Of a stretch of DNA of 64,000 bases, positions 45,246-56,783 are shown piece after piece. Where the stretch lies: the NCBI GenBank assembly GCA_017591395.1, contig WEDG01004211.1, forward strand, positions 149,016 to 213,015, written 5' to 3'. Both the position numbers and the translations under genes were made by a program. The DNA is from Schistocephalus solidus. Its lineage: Eukaryota > Platyhelminthes > Cestoda > Diphyllobothriidea > Diphyllobothriidae. Within the stretch, counting starts at the first letter, position 1, and every line of letters starts with the position of its first letter. Below the pieces are notes generated by a model. It worked only from the letters and a program-made list of their open reading frames with translations. It searched no databases and had not been told where the DNA came from.

Positions 45246-45424
45246 TTTGACCTACTTCTTAAAAACTCGGTGGCCTCGGTAGGCCTGGAACCCGCGTCAA
45301 CAAATACATCTTTTACTGTTTAACTTTTCACGTCTTTACGGAACCCGTGACCAGGGCGTCTCCATGCAAGCGTGGGTTCGAATCCCACCGAGGCCGCCAA
45401 GTTTTTCACAAGCGGGTCAAATGA
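45246..45424. repeat. Inverted pair of tRNA-like SINE ends
   Basis: The right arm (45.37-45.42 kb) has a tRNA T-arm and acceptor side (GTGGGTTCGAATCCCACC, then GAGGCCGCCA) followed by AGTTTTTCACAAGCGGGTCAA. The left arm (45.25-45.30 kb) is its imperfect reverse complement. The two arms face each other across about 60-100 bp, so the RNA could fold back. The same 3' sequence follows the SINE copy at 45.60-45.74 kb. Confidence 0.6.
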
Positions 45425-45599
45425 ATTATTTAAATCGACCGAAACCCTCTGCTAATTAATTGTGCCTGGAAGTCATCTGGTGGAAATTAGATTGATTGCT
45501 TAGGAAATCCTGCTTGGGCAGTCAGCTTATTGCATTAGAATTGGTGGATTCCATACGTTGCAGCAAGCTGGGCGGGTAACTTAACCCATGTGGAATTCA

Positions 45600-45735
45600 A
45601 CTTACGGCTCCCGGTGGGGTATTTTAGCTCAGTTGGCTAGAACGAAAGCTGTACTAAAGCTTTCCCATTGCTGGCGCGTGTTCAAATCCCACCAAAGCCG
45701 CCAAGTTTTTAACAAGTGGGTCAAAGGAATTATGC
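45600..45735 (+). repeat. tRNA-derived SINE, family 2
   Basis: It shows a Pol III A box (TTTAGCTCAGTTGGCTAGAA) and a B box (GTGTTCAAATCCC), then CACCAAAGCCGCCA and the family tail AGTTTTTAACAAGTGGGTCAAA. The cloverleaf is not clean and non-tRNA sequence follows, so it is a retroposed tRNA derivative, not a tRNA gene. Confidence 0.65.
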
Positions 45736-45884
45736 AAATCTGCCAAAATCCCCTACATATAAGGAAATATGACTACGACAGCCTTTCCTGTTTGATGAAC
45801 GCTCACCGATCTGTTACGGGACTCCCTTGTCCTGCTCTGTACTGGGGCTCACTCTCGAGCCCAGTTAGCAGATGCACAGTGGCT

Positions 45885-45960
45885 AGTATTGTAGCCAGAT
45901 GGACCTTGCCGACAAAGACAACGGAGACTGGAATGGCAAATTTTGGTTCATTAGTGGTAA
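45885..45960 (-). repeat. SINE tail fragment (family 1)
   Basis: GCCGACAAAGACAACGGAGA and GGAATGGCAAATTTTGG followed by a TTAGTGGTAAT segment are the complement of the family-1 tail. The head is missing. Confidence 0.5.
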
Positions 45961-46111
45961 TGTTCCTCTGTCTATATCATTAGCCACTGTGCGACTGCGA
46001 GCAGGGTTTTAAAGTGAGCCGCAAGGTAAAACGGCACGAATGAATCCCGTATCAGATCGGTAAGCTTTCATCAAACTATATCAATATTCCCAATTTACAC
46101 TGGTAAGAAAA

Positions 46112-46270
46112 AGAGCCCATGGTGCAGTAGGTTAGAGCGCCGGAATTCTAATCAACAGGTCGCGGGTTCGAGCCTCTGGTGGACCCCACCTGGGCTTGGA
46201 AATGATTTGCTGATGACGGCTAATAAGCCAGAAATGGCCATTCGAGCCTTTCTTGTCTTTGTCGGAACTT
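46112..46270 (+). repeat. tRNA-derived SINE, family 1
   Basis: The head is tRNA-like: GGTGCAGTAGGTTAGAGCGC (A box), an anticodon-loop-like ATTCTAA whose centre reads TCT, and GGTCGCGGGTTCGAGCC (B box). The body follows with GACCCCACCTGGG, GCTGATGACGGCTAATAAGC and CTTTCTTGTCTTTGTCGG. Copies on the other strand occur at 50.9, 53.8 and 54.0 kb. The TCT suggests an arginine tRNA ancestor; this is inference from one loop. Confidence 0.7.
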
Positions 46271-47639
46271 CAACTCTGCCTACAGCCTTTACTATCAAAT
46301 CAATGGAGTTAGGAGTACTGTTGTCACTGCTTTCTATAAACTATCCATGAATTTATAAGGGCATCGAAAATGAAGGGGGAAAGGTATAGTACATATGTGG
46401 TCGTTTTTACCAAATTTGCTTTTGAACGAGGACGAAAAGAGGTAATTTCTAACGCCAGCATCCTGGAATGACTTCAGGAAAACCGATATGAAACCCCTAT
46501 GTGAATAATCCCTTCATATTTAAAATGCATTTCAGAATTTTCCTTAACACTCGATGAACTGTGTCACGTGGTTTTCCCTATCTCAATTTGGCTTGTATTG
46601 CGAGACATAATACGATACCTTGCCAAACCAGGAGTTGAGGACTTAATGGACCATACACGAGGATACAGTCGGTATTATTCTTCTGTCTTTCTGTTAACAA
46701 CAGCAGATTCGGCCCAGACTTTCTCGCAACCGGTAATTGACCTGACATAGTACATAGCATTCACATGGACATAACCAATTTCAGAATTTTGGAAGAACAG
46801 TGTTGCTTGCAGATTTTATTCCTCCTCTCTAAACATTTGCAGGCAGGGTCTGCGTACACATACCACCTATTTGGTAAACATAAGGGGTACATAAGGACGA
46901 GTTTATTCTCGAGCGACATCCAGGGGAGATTTAAACAAATGATGACAGGAAATGAGGTTCAAATGCTCGACACCAGACAGGCAACATAAGGCTGCGTGCG
47001 TTTAGGGCACATAAGGTTGGTCAACCTTGCTGATTGAACATGACTCCTGGGGAATGGCGGCAAAAGATAGGGAATTGTTGGCAGGCTACCAAAGGCCAGT
47101 TTCCAAGCATACTTTATGCAGACCTCGTTTACCAGTAGATAAGTAAACAATGAAAATGTTCTACTTTTAGTATCATCATTTTTCATTTTTCTAGTTTCCC
47201 TTTCTTTCAGATCTCACTTGTTGACTGAAATATGCAAGACACAACTGCAAACTGCAGTACTTTTTTAAATTCAATTTAAATTACTCCTGCCAGGTGACGT
47301 GGAGGCACAGAAACCACCTCTGGAAGCATGCCGTACTCGAAGAGCTGAGTATTTCTCAAGCATTTGGATTCGTGAGTAATTGAATAATTGTTTTCTTTCT
47401 CTTGAGAATTAAAAAGTTTATTAAACGCTTTAAAATATTGGCTGAACTAAATTGAAAAACTCTTTCATGAGAATCAGTGGACGTTATGAATAATAACTGG
47501 AAAAGTGTTTTTGATTTTATTTTGACATTTTCGGATGTCGTTTGTTTTTAACTACAGTCAATGACCAATCTCCTGAACTCTTAACCGAACATCAGAAATG
47601 CGAAGTTGATTATAAGGGTTTGCATAAGTGGGGTTGTAC

Positions 47640-48080
47640 TACTAGCAAGGAGCAATATTGCAAGATATTTTTCGGCACGTTAGGATGCCGGCTTTGAACA
47701 AAAATCCTCATAGGCACCTGCAGAAACCTCATTTGGAAAAAAACAGCTGCATAAGTTATATGATTTTCCATTGATTTTTAATGTTTTTATAAATTCAAAT
47801 GTATTTCATAAAGAACAGGCAATAGAAGATTCTGTTTATACTCATTTGATAGAACAGTAAATCTTAATAAATCTTTATAGGAAAAAAGATGCATTTTGGT
47901 TTTAAAAACGTTTTTATTACTAGATTATTGAAGGACACGCCATGCTCACTGAAATATCCTCGTACCTGTTCGTTTTTAATGCTCCTTATGCAATCTAAAA
48001 TCTATAATATTCATCAGAAGTATTTACGAGTCCTTTATAGTATCTTCTCAATGGTATAAAAACCTATGATTTTTTAAATG
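47640..48080 (+). mobile_element. Fragment of the palindromic TIR element
   Basis: It is collinear with 42.13-42.40 kb: GAAA..TCATTTGGAAAAA, a TATGATTTTCCATTGATTTTT block, TTTTTATAAATTCAAATGTA, ACTCATTTGATAG and TTTTGGTTTTAAAAACG. The outer terminal repeats were not found. Confidence 0.5.
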
Positions 48081-49329
48081 CAAGGGATGCAGCTTGTATC
48101 CTGCAAACCATAACAGCAAATGCAACGGAAACTTGAGCACATATATTTAAATATACACATTCATCAAGCATAGTTTGAAGAAAAGCTTGGTATGCTACAA
48201 AACAAGGACAAAAACTATCTTTTGAATTTGTTCTCTATCGAGTATTTGAACATCAGAAAGCAGTGTAAGTAATCATTTTTACTGAGTTTATTTTCGCAAC
48301 CGGTCGGAAAGAAGCGTATTGAAAAGGTAACTTCCTAGCGTAACCGAACTGTCTTAAGATGTTGCAGCATGATTATTACTATGAAATCCAAACAAGAGAA
48401 ATCCTCCCTACTCATAAACCCATCTCAGAACTTAACCTAAGATTTTGTGAAATTTGTCAACTACCTAGGTCAAAGACAGTTATGTTGCCTTTAGCAGCCC
48501 AGGCTCCGTAGTGTACTCTTAACAAACAGTGCAAGCTTTTTAGATAGATTAAAAAGAGTGTAGTATAGAAGGTCTGCATAAAAGTTTATTTGAGTACGAA
48601 TGGGCAGTATTTTATGCTTCAGTGTCCCAAGCATGAATATGAGAAAGTCACTACAATTTCATCTCAAGGAAGCATCAGACAGGTGAATGGTTAAGAAGTC
48701 TTAAGTGAATCCGCTGAACTTTGGGGGAGGAATGAATCCTATGAATATAGGTGCAAGTAAAAAAACAGGAAGGCTTTGCCGACGAAGACATTGGTAGAAG
48801 AATGGACATTACGGGCCCACTCTAAAGTAAAGAAGAAGAAGAAGGTTGTTTGCTCATCGTAATCATGGCTTTATTCATCTGAGTTTTCGAACCCTTACTA
48901 CTGTCTATCGTCCGAGATAAAAACGGTACCAAAATCAACATTTGCAGGGACAGCAGCAAATCAAACACCAATGACGTCAGCCTAGAGATGACTGCGCAGG
49001 GCTCTGTATACCGGCGCCAGATCGATTAATCAATTTACTGAGTTATCCTCTGAAACCCAGGCTTTAATCAACTCCCGGCTCTTATTACTTCTAGTGTGAG
49101 AGATTATCTTCCGTCAGTCCTACCCAAACAGCACCTCGACATCCAATATTCGACATCCTAGTCAGTGGATTATTGAGTAACGCGCCTAGCCCTTCACTTA
49201 CATGTTCACTTCATGTCGACCGACAGCGGGGGGAAGGGAGGGGAGCATAGTTACTCGAGAGTGACATGTACCGATTTATCCGAATTTCTGAATGGACTGT
49301 GAATGTGCTCATACCCGTCCTGCAAGTAG

Positions 49330-49390
49330 GATAGATTAGTGTAATTGTAATTAGTGTAATTAGTGTAATTGTAATTGTAATTGTAATTTT
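49330..49390. repeat. GTAATT/GTGTAATTA minisatellite
   Basis: Eight or so short units mixing GTGTAATTA and GTAATT follow each other directly. Confidence 0.8.
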
Positions 49391-50884
49391 CCTAATGAAT
49401 TAGTAATGCAGGAGCATCTGACGTTAAACTTAACATATGCAACCACAACTCACAGAGGCTGAAAAGACAAAGCCTTCAGGATCTTTTGACTCTCGGACCG
49501 TAGTTCTAACGCTCTCACTCTAGAGTTTCTTTGAGAATTTTCACTTTTAAATAAAAAGGAACGCTTGCGAGGATGTCTCGTATGAAATTTTCCAAAACTG
49601 GTAATGTTGAATTAGGGAGATTGGAAACTTAATTATTTTAGTTACTTAATTATTTTAGGCAGTATCTGCTGAATGATCCATGCAGCTTCAGTGGAAGAAA
49701 AACGGTCGTATGTAGTATATTTAATTAGGTAAATAAAGGTTCAAAATAGCATTTATTTTAACTTAACTATAGAAATTTAATTGTGGTCCAGGAAATTGGA
49801 GGGATGAAACATATCATAACATTCACATGCCTGTTCTAGCCAAGAGAACAAGTCAAACGATTTACGCCATAATTCAGGGCAGTGAATCCCGGGATTTAGC
49901 GAGTTCGCGGAACCTGGTAGTGCAAATATAAAAAGGTCAACCTTGTGATAGCTTCAGAAATAATTATTCCACGTAATGCGTATAGAGCTGAACAAAAATG
50001 CGAGTAATAAGAAAGAGGAATGGTCCAGTTGTAAGTAAAAGAACCCGGGTTTAGGATTTACGAAAATTGGCGCAGAGCTATTTACTTTTGGGTGTGAATT
50101 ATCAGGGGTTTTTCCGAGATGGCGGCGGGTTTATAAATTGTACTTTTATTCCCAAAAAAACAAAATTATAATTTATTTGGAAACAATACACTGGTAGACT
50201 TTTTGCTGTTAAATGGTAAGTAATAGCTTATATTTTAATAAAACAGGTCATAGCTTCAAGTGGACACCCTGCCGTAATTTTATTCAGTTTTATACAGCGA
50301 TACAAACGAATGAATGCTAGTAAAGGAGACAGACAGCCTGATTACATTTTGGGGCATTTGGAAAGTTAATGCTCTGCCCTGCTGCTCGTCTGCCGTTGTC
50401 TCTTAATTTGAGTTCGATAAGACAGGGCGACCATCAATTTGTGCAAGTAGACACCCAAACCGACATTTTAAACTGCTTTCGAAAATTTCAAACAAATAAA
50501 ACTCTTGTTCCATCGATCGAGTCTACTTTTTCTCAACCGATTCTTGCCCGTCGCATCACCACTTGTATCGAATTACACTTGAGACATCTCTATAAGACCT
50601 ATATATTTTTCTGTCAAAGATATGCCTGCACGATGTTTTATTTTACTCGACAGGACAGTTTTGCGACCTCCTTGTGAAGTAGAGGGAGAGTCTTTGCCAT
50701 CCTCAGCTCTGTATTTGGTCCAATATGACTGTCTGACAATGGGAAAAAAGTCTGATGCTAAGGACCATGGGTGCTAAGGGGATCATACAGACGGTATAAA
50801 AGAGATTCTAACTTGCACATGAAAATACAGACTGGTTGGGTGACGTTCACAATTAACAAAAAAAACTAGAGTTAAAGAAGAGTA

Positions 50885-51050
50885 TGGACAAAAATGAGGG
50901 AGACTGGAGTGGACATTTTGGATTTTTAGCTGTCATCAGCCATCCATGCCCGACCCCAGGTAATGCAGCACTCGAGACTCAAACTCGTGGCCTGTTTAGT
51001 TAGAAATCCAACTCTCTAAACATTGGCCCACGGGCTCGTTGTCTTGACGG
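50885..51050 (-). repeat. tRNA-derived SINE, family 1
   Basis: The complement reads from a tRNA-like head with GGATTTCTAACTAAACAGG and CACGAGTTTGAGTCTCG to ACCTGGGGTCGG, GGCTGATGACAGCTAA and the tail GTCCACTCCAGTCTCCCTCA. The A box is poorly kept. Confidence 0.65.
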
Positions 51051-51299
51051 ATTCGATTGGGGAATATGAACATTGATAGATGGACGCTCACCTATCGGTT
51101 GCGGGTCAAGTCAGAGACAATCAGATTGGACATTGATTCGGGCACAATGGCTGAAAAAAACTAGGTAGCTTATTTATGCGCGCCACACACGCTTTGTCAA
51201 TATAAAATGAGCCAGAATTTCAGAGAACTAAGAAAGCTTGCTAATACAAGCGAAAAGTCGAGTTTCAGGAGTTTTCCGGTCCTCATTTAATCAGCAAGC

Positions 51300-51765
51300 G
51301 CAACGACCAGCCCGCTCCATAGTCGGTGCTGTAACTTTGCCTGAGCAAAGTACTTAGCGACGTGGAGAACTAGTGGATGAACAATATTCCTTGTGCCAAA
51401 GTCAGCGAGCCAAATTGCCCAAGAGCTCACACGGGTGCCAAAATCCGGCCATCAGCAATTCGGCTGTGAGCTATCATCGCACGACATGCAACCACGTGCG
51501 ATGAGCGTGGGAGCCGATAATCTTGCAGGTACGCAGTAGCACAACAACCGTATAGCAACTGCATACAGCAACAACTGACAGTGCAATTATCTTTGCTGGA
51601 ATCGAGGGCTGCCAATTGTGATAGGCAACTACACACTATAAATACTGCAAAACCTAGGCAATTCAATGCTCCTATCTGACTCTGTGTCTCAGGATGGACT
51701 CGAGGGAGAATCCAAAACGTCAGAGTAATAAAGCTCTCGTTTCAGTGATCATGTCTCCTTCTTCG
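51300..51765 (-). other. Possible solo LTR or promoter-bearing repeat
   Basis: On the plus strand there is a TATA-like ACTATAAATACTGC (51.64 kb) followed about 75 bp on by AGTAATAAAGCTCTCG (51.73 kb). That arrangement, a TATA box then a polyadenylation signal, is what an LTR carries. A similar AATAAAACTCT motif occurs near 50.50 and 54.53 kb. No TG..CA ends, primer-binding site or partner LTR could be defined, so the strand given is only nominal and the call is weak. Confidence 0.2.
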
Positions 51766-51829
51766 TCACCAAGAAAGTTTTCAATATGAATTCCAAATTA
51801 GTGGAGCTGCCATGGAGGCCACTTTTTGA

Positions 51830-52640
51830 AAGAGTAATTGCATCCCGAAGTTTCGTCCTGAGAGGAAGACCGAGTTATCCCCTCTGCTTGCAGTCCTCCC
51901 AGCGAAGGCTTTTAACGTGCCCCGATAGTTTCGAGCACGTCAGATAATTTAAAACGAGAAATACACGCCGAACGTCAACCTTCCACACTCTTCCCTATCT
52001 CGGACATGAGCCCATTATCTGAGCCCGTCTCTCAACTAATGTGGGGATTAGACCTAGAAGCTGATGGGGTTAAGTGGAATCTCAGCGCGTGCCACACACA
52101 ACCTGAACCTTGCGTGACCCAATCGGTTTTCACTCAAAAGCACCATCTATTCCACTCTCGGTAGCCTTAACCACCCTGTTTTGATGACAAGACAATGCCC
52201 AGACACCTGGGCTCGGGCACAACGGTTAACACAGTTAAATAGACCATATGCGCGTACACCACACAAGCTGGTTTACATGGTATGTGACAGACTTTCGCGG
52301 GTGCGGATCGCATCAAACACCAGTGAGATTGCCATAAAGGCCGCATGGAAAAGGAGACCATACAGCCTGACCCTCAGTCCTGTGAAGAAGGGATTTACCA
52401 CGCCATTCGGGAGCGTTCTAAGCCCCGACTCTAAACGCATCATGGCATATTCAAGCGTTTCATACTGATTTCAGGGAAGCATACGCTGAAATGCTATGTG
52501 GATGCATTTCTTAGTGTCAGCGTCACTCTTCCTTCTTCCGTGCATCAACCGAATGTTCGAGCATATCCGATGGCTAGTACCGGGTGTATTGGCTGACGTG
52601 ATTTGACAGCCTACCTTTAGGCGTGCTATGTAAGCTAATA
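51830..52640 (-). repeat. Orphan 3' modules of the zinc-finger element
   Basis: It matches copy B's 3' region in the same orientation: AAGGCTTTTAACGTGCCCCG, a GTTTCGAGCACGTCAGATAA block and, in a second unit, ATTGCCATAAAGGCCGCAT with CAGCCTGACCCTCAGTCC and CGTTTCATACTGATTTCAGG. Identity is low. No finger or RT sequence was seen to the right, so this is a solitary old 3' end. Confidence 0.6.
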
Positions 52641-53721
52641 AGACATTTCTCGCATGGAGCCTCAGGAATCCCCTGAAATTTGGCCGTACCTTCTCGGCCA
52701 GTTGTAACTGCGGCGGTTTGATACGCAGCCACGCCTAGAAAACCGGTGAAAAAAAATGAGAAAGGTCCAGCCACGAGTTTGTAATAGGTAGCGCAGCGGC
52801 GTTATTTACAAACGAAATCAGCATACTTTGACTCTGATTTTGAAACATCGAACTCGTCTTCGATTGAACACCATGCTGGAGCTACAGCTGTAGCAATGGC
52901 AAGTAAGCTGGTGTAGTCGGTATGTTTTAAAGAGGGGTTTTGCTTACTGCGAGATGGTTTGATGCGGTAACAGCGAAGACTGAAGTTGGACTTCAGTTTC
53001 CAGTGATCTTCAGGGAGTGAAATTTAAGCGTTACCAACTGGAAGGTCCTAGGGGATGTATAAGTATGCCTTAGGCGTCACCATTGTCCCCAGATTATCAG
53101 TGCCTTTTACAGGGTCGGGTGATATCTCCCGCTTGCGCTAGTTCGGGTCCCATATGCTACAAACGGGCGGACATTCCCTCTGTAGATGCACTGTATTTTC
53201 TACTCGGTGCTAAGAAGATAATCGATTGAGATGTTTCATGATTATCCATTTGGCACTGAGAAGGAAAAAATAAAAGGATTATAAAGCAGATTACTTTAGG
53301 ATATAGTCTGCTCACATTAGATTCGCGTTGTTCCCCACGGCCATAGGAGTGCAGGGAACGCTGCATTTATGAGTAACCTGAACTAATTGGGCATAAGAAA
53401 ATAGGTTAGCTGTTTGCTCTACCGAATTGAAGGACAATGTTCAAAAGATGAACCAAAAGTAAAAAACATAATAGTTTCCCAGTGTATCTTGTTGAAAATT
53501 CGGGCATCTTACTTCAACCAATGCGGCAACTCGCATTAAATTCTCAAGGAGGATAGGCTTGTTGGAAATTTCAGCTCATTTACAAGACTAAAGCCTACAC
53601 TGAGCTTTAAAAAGTCTACTGCCATCTCGAGAGTTGAACCACGTGGTAGTTCAAAAGGAGACGCCAACTCATTAATCTTAGTACTTCTTAGCTTGCATTC
53701 AGAAAATAAATATGCTTTCTC
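52641..53721. other. Intron-like stretch, nothing recognised
   Basis: Small open frames only (66-69 codons), with no domain, splice pattern or repeat that I can name. Confidence 0.4.
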
Positions 53722-53880
53722 TGAGAATAGTGCCAACAAAGACAAGGAAGACTGGAATTACCATTTCGGTTTTATTAACCGTCATCAGCCAGCCATACGC
53801 AACCCCAGGTGGTGCACCACCCGAGGCTCAAACCCGCGAGATGTTGATCAGAATTTCATTGAGCCGCTAGGCTAATAGAT
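53722..53880 (-). repeat. tRNA-derived SINE, family 1
   Basis: The complement contains AAATTCTGATCAACATCTCG (TCT loop), CGGGTTTGAGCCTCGG, a CACCTGGGGTTGCG segment, GGCTGATGACGGTTAATAAA and CAGTCTTCCTTGTCTTTGTT. Clear head and tail. Confidence 0.7.
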
Positions 53881-53984
53881 CGTGATCTGGCATTATATCT
53901 CACAAAATTTACCAAAATCGTTGGCATCACACTGCACGCCTAGGTTACCCCATCAACCAAGAAATATTGACGAGAAGTTCAGAA

Positions 53985-54090
53985 AGACGCCAATGGAGAC
54001 TTCTGGCTTAATAATCGTCGTCGGTATTCTGCATTCTAACTCGAGGGCTAGAGTGCCCGAGGTTCAAACCCGGCGTCTGGTCATAAAAGG
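53985..54090 (-). repeat. tRNA-derived SINE, family 1, partial
   Basis: The complement has CCGGGTTTGAACCTCGGGCA (B box) and ACGACGATTATTAAGCC with a trailing AGAAGTCTCC. It is shortened in the middle. Confidence 0.5.
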
Positions 54091-56151
54091 AACCGAAGTA
54101 GGGCGTCAAAGACAAAAAAAGCGTTAATGTGTCCTCCTATATTCCAAATTTTTGAGTACCATACTCGTTTCCATCCCCGACCGGAGTAAGAGTGGGGATT
54201 CCTCGAGATTATTCTCACTGATATCACCATCCGATTATACCAAGTGGGTGTCTGTGGCTTTTGACAGCCGCAAAGCACTTACTAAACACAGTTACAGAGA
54301 GAAGAATTACTACCATTATTCCTGCACCGGTCTTGTATACTGTGTCATCACGTTTTATTCACTAAACAGAGCTATGCTCTCGGCTGACATTTAGAGTAAG
54401 AAACAGATAAGCTCTATCAAAAGCCAGTTAACGACTAGTGGAAACAACAACTTGTGATCCAGGCCATATATCATCCTCTGGTTGAGCGGCCGGCCCCCCG
54501 ATTTTACCCGGGATATTATACAATGATATAATAAAACTCTCTTGCCTCGACTAGGTTAAGCAATTTGGCTTGCGATCACCTACTGGTTTTGCCGAGGTAG
54601 CTGACAGTTATAAAATAACACCAAACCAAAAAATCAGTTTTTTTGTTTCACTGTATGGCGAATTATCAGTTGGTCTCTGTATCAGCATCGCAATCATTGT
54701 GTTTATTTTATGAGCAAGGACAAGCTGCTGGAGAAGGTAGAGGATGGACGACTACGGCAGGTCCCTTTACTTTCGGAGGCTGTTTACTATCTATACCGCC
54801 AGTGACATCCTACCTTCTACCTTATGCCACAAAGTGCAAACTTATGTCTATTCCTTGTACCCAATCAGCATGTTTCTTCCATCGGGCTAATTGGGCCAAG
54901 ACCTGTTTACTTTACATACCCCCGGCTGCGTGATATACGCTGTCAAATCAGTGGGTCAATAACTGTTGGCGGTCTCCGCCTTACTCTTTTCCGCTTGATT
55001 CATTAAGCAAAATCAATAGTTCCTCGAGTTCATGTCATTGCAACGAGGATTTTCCCTCATTACTCGATTTGGAACAAGACATTCAGCAGTGTTGCCGATT
55101 AATGTCGACATCCCTGCAGTTGCCGTATCCGCTTGCGTGGTCTAAATTCGGATGGTCCTCACTGGTGACTGTTCTATGCTACCATAATCATATTTCAATT
55201 GCAAACAATTGCTTTGAATCGTAAAGTTACCTTTTATGCCTACGTTTGGCACGGAAGGCAACGATGTACTTGAAGGTGAACACTTCACGATCAATTCAAA
55301 TAAAGATTCCAACATTGTTTTTATGAACTTTTGAAACAATGTATAGTAAAGATGCATAACAGTTATCAAATTTTGTTTTTACATTATACAAAACAGAAAG
55401 TCCTTTATAAATAAACAAACCCATGAACTGGTTGTGGTTTATTTATGCGTTATTGATCTACATGTATAACTTGCCTGTTTAATTGCATTTGATAAAAGCG
55501 GAAAATACGTTCAGATTATCCAAAACCATGCTTTGCAAGCCGTGCTGCTATTCAAAAATAAAATCATTATCAGCCAAGAATATTAAGGATTTATGTCTAA
55601 GTACTGCACAACTGCAGCACATAAAAAACAGAACAAATTTGTCTGTTATCATACTTTCCTCGTTTAATTGTTTTTTTTTGTATAAAGTGGATGACTTTTC
55701 ATTTAACCACAAGAAGCGCAAGGTTGTTATACACTTTGAAAAGCAGATCTGTATGGTTTGCCACAGTTATGCCTAAAAACCTGTTTTCTCAGTGTTTAAA
55801 TAGTGAAGAAATGTGATCGTGTTTGGTATTCCTTTCAGACTTTGAATTAAGCTAAAGTTCAGATCAGATTTTGCTTATGCGTGCAAATAAGCACGCATTA
55901 ATTTCGCTATATTTGTGCCTTTCAGCCAATGTTGTCAAGCATCTGAAGCTGAAACCAACCTTTTGCCCTTTTGTTGGCGGATTTCAGGCCAAAAGTTTTC
56001 GGAATATACTTACGAAAGAGGTCGGAACTTTAACTTACATGCCGTAAAAATTATGCCTTTTTCAACATGATATTAGTACTTTGTTTTCACTGACAATATT
56101 ATAGCATTCAATTGCTAGCTCTATAATTAAAAATAAATTTTTCTTTTTTAG
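54091..56151. other. Intron-like stretch
   Basis: No coding segment is recognised. A 96-codon frame at 54.64-54.93 kb is Cys- and Ser-rich but lacks splice sites or a family match. Confidence 0.4.
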
Positions 56152-56263
56152 AACATTTGTTTGTCATCGGTTTATGCAACCATTGATAGCGAATGCATAA
56201 AGGGAGAAGGCATTGAGTTTCACTTTAATGAACCCAGCTGCAACCCGTTTGAACCAAAGTTGG
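56152..56263 (+). CDS. Candidate exon of the cysteine-rich gene (linker exon)
   Basis: A 112-bp segment between a strong acceptor (AAATTTTTCTTTTTTAG) and a strong donor (GTGAGT at 56264). Its only open frame starts in phase 0 and ends with one base of a split codon. It encodes 37 residues with three cysteines (NICLSSVYATI, SECIKGEG, SCNPFEP). Joined to the exon at 61681, the split codon becomes GTC and the reading frame continues straight into the six-cysteine module. Phase 0 at the start also fits the donor at 38183. Confidence 0.5.
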
Positions 56264-56522
56264 GTGAGTAATTCTCAAAAAATGAGCAAATCACATTTTC
56301 GCAAGAGATTCATGCCTCAATAAATCTGATATTGTATGCATTTGCAGTAACAGCGGAATATAATGCAAAAATAAGGTTATCCTCCGCCAAGATATATTTT
56401 CCACAGACATTTAAAATAATGCGTCGCTTGCATTGATTATATCTATTTTAACCTAAAAAATGTAAAGAACACTTTTTTTACATTTGAGGTAGATTTGCTC
56501 TTAATCCTGGGAATGGGTAGAG

Positions 56523-56720
56523 ATGACGCTCTTAACTGTGAAAAATTGCAAATGTCTCTTTCTATTGCTTTTAGTCACGCAACTGTACTGTTATGTTCAA
56601 TGGACGGAGGCCCAAAACACCTTTGTAGTGCTGACAAAGCAAATAAGCAAGGCCGATTTTATAATGGCCACTATGGTGGGTATCATTTACATATTAAATT
56701 TTGTTTACGCTGAAGTATAG
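56523..56720 (+). CDS. Small frame with a signal-peptide-like start
   Basis: 65 codons from an ATG. Residues ~10-22 are strongly hydrophobic (KCLFLLLLVTQLYCYV) and followed by WTEAQ, which looks like a signal peptide and cleavage site. A second hydrophobic stretch (MATMVGIIYILNFVY) lies at the C-terminus. An upstream promoter, splice sites and a family match were not seen. It lies inside the proposed intron and may be chance. Confidence 0.2.
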   Translation: MTLLTVKNCKCLFLLLLVTQLYCYVQWTEAQNTFVVLTKQISKADFIMATMVGIIYILNFVYAEV

Positions 56721-56783
56721 TTTCTATAATGTACATATTTAATTTAATTTTGTTTACGCTGAAGTATAGTTTCTATAATGTAC
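56697..56783 (+). repeat. 38-bp direct duplication
   Basis: Two copies of a 38-bp unit starting AATTTTGTTTACGCTGAAG, at 56697-56734 and 56746-56783, with a 49-bp period. They are identical by eye, so the duplication is recent. The first copy contains the stop of the small frame at 56523. Confidence 0.95.

Larger units (their letters stand above)
46271..50884. other. Long intron-like stretch
   Basis: No coding segment is recognised. It holds a fragment of the palindromic element (47.64-48.08 kb), a dispersed hairpin repeat copy near 48.95-49.11 kb and a small minisatellite at 49.33-49.39 kb. The proposed splice from 38183 to 56152 would remove all of it. Confidence 0.4.

Noticed and set aside
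45600..45690. Functional tRNA gene
   Set aside because: The A and B boxes are good but the stems do not pair cleanly and a repeat-family tail follows; it fits a SINE head.
46112..46200. Functional arginine tRNA gene (TCT)
   Set aside because: The body and tail match several dispersed copies, and the acceptor stem pairs only outside a normal tRNA length.
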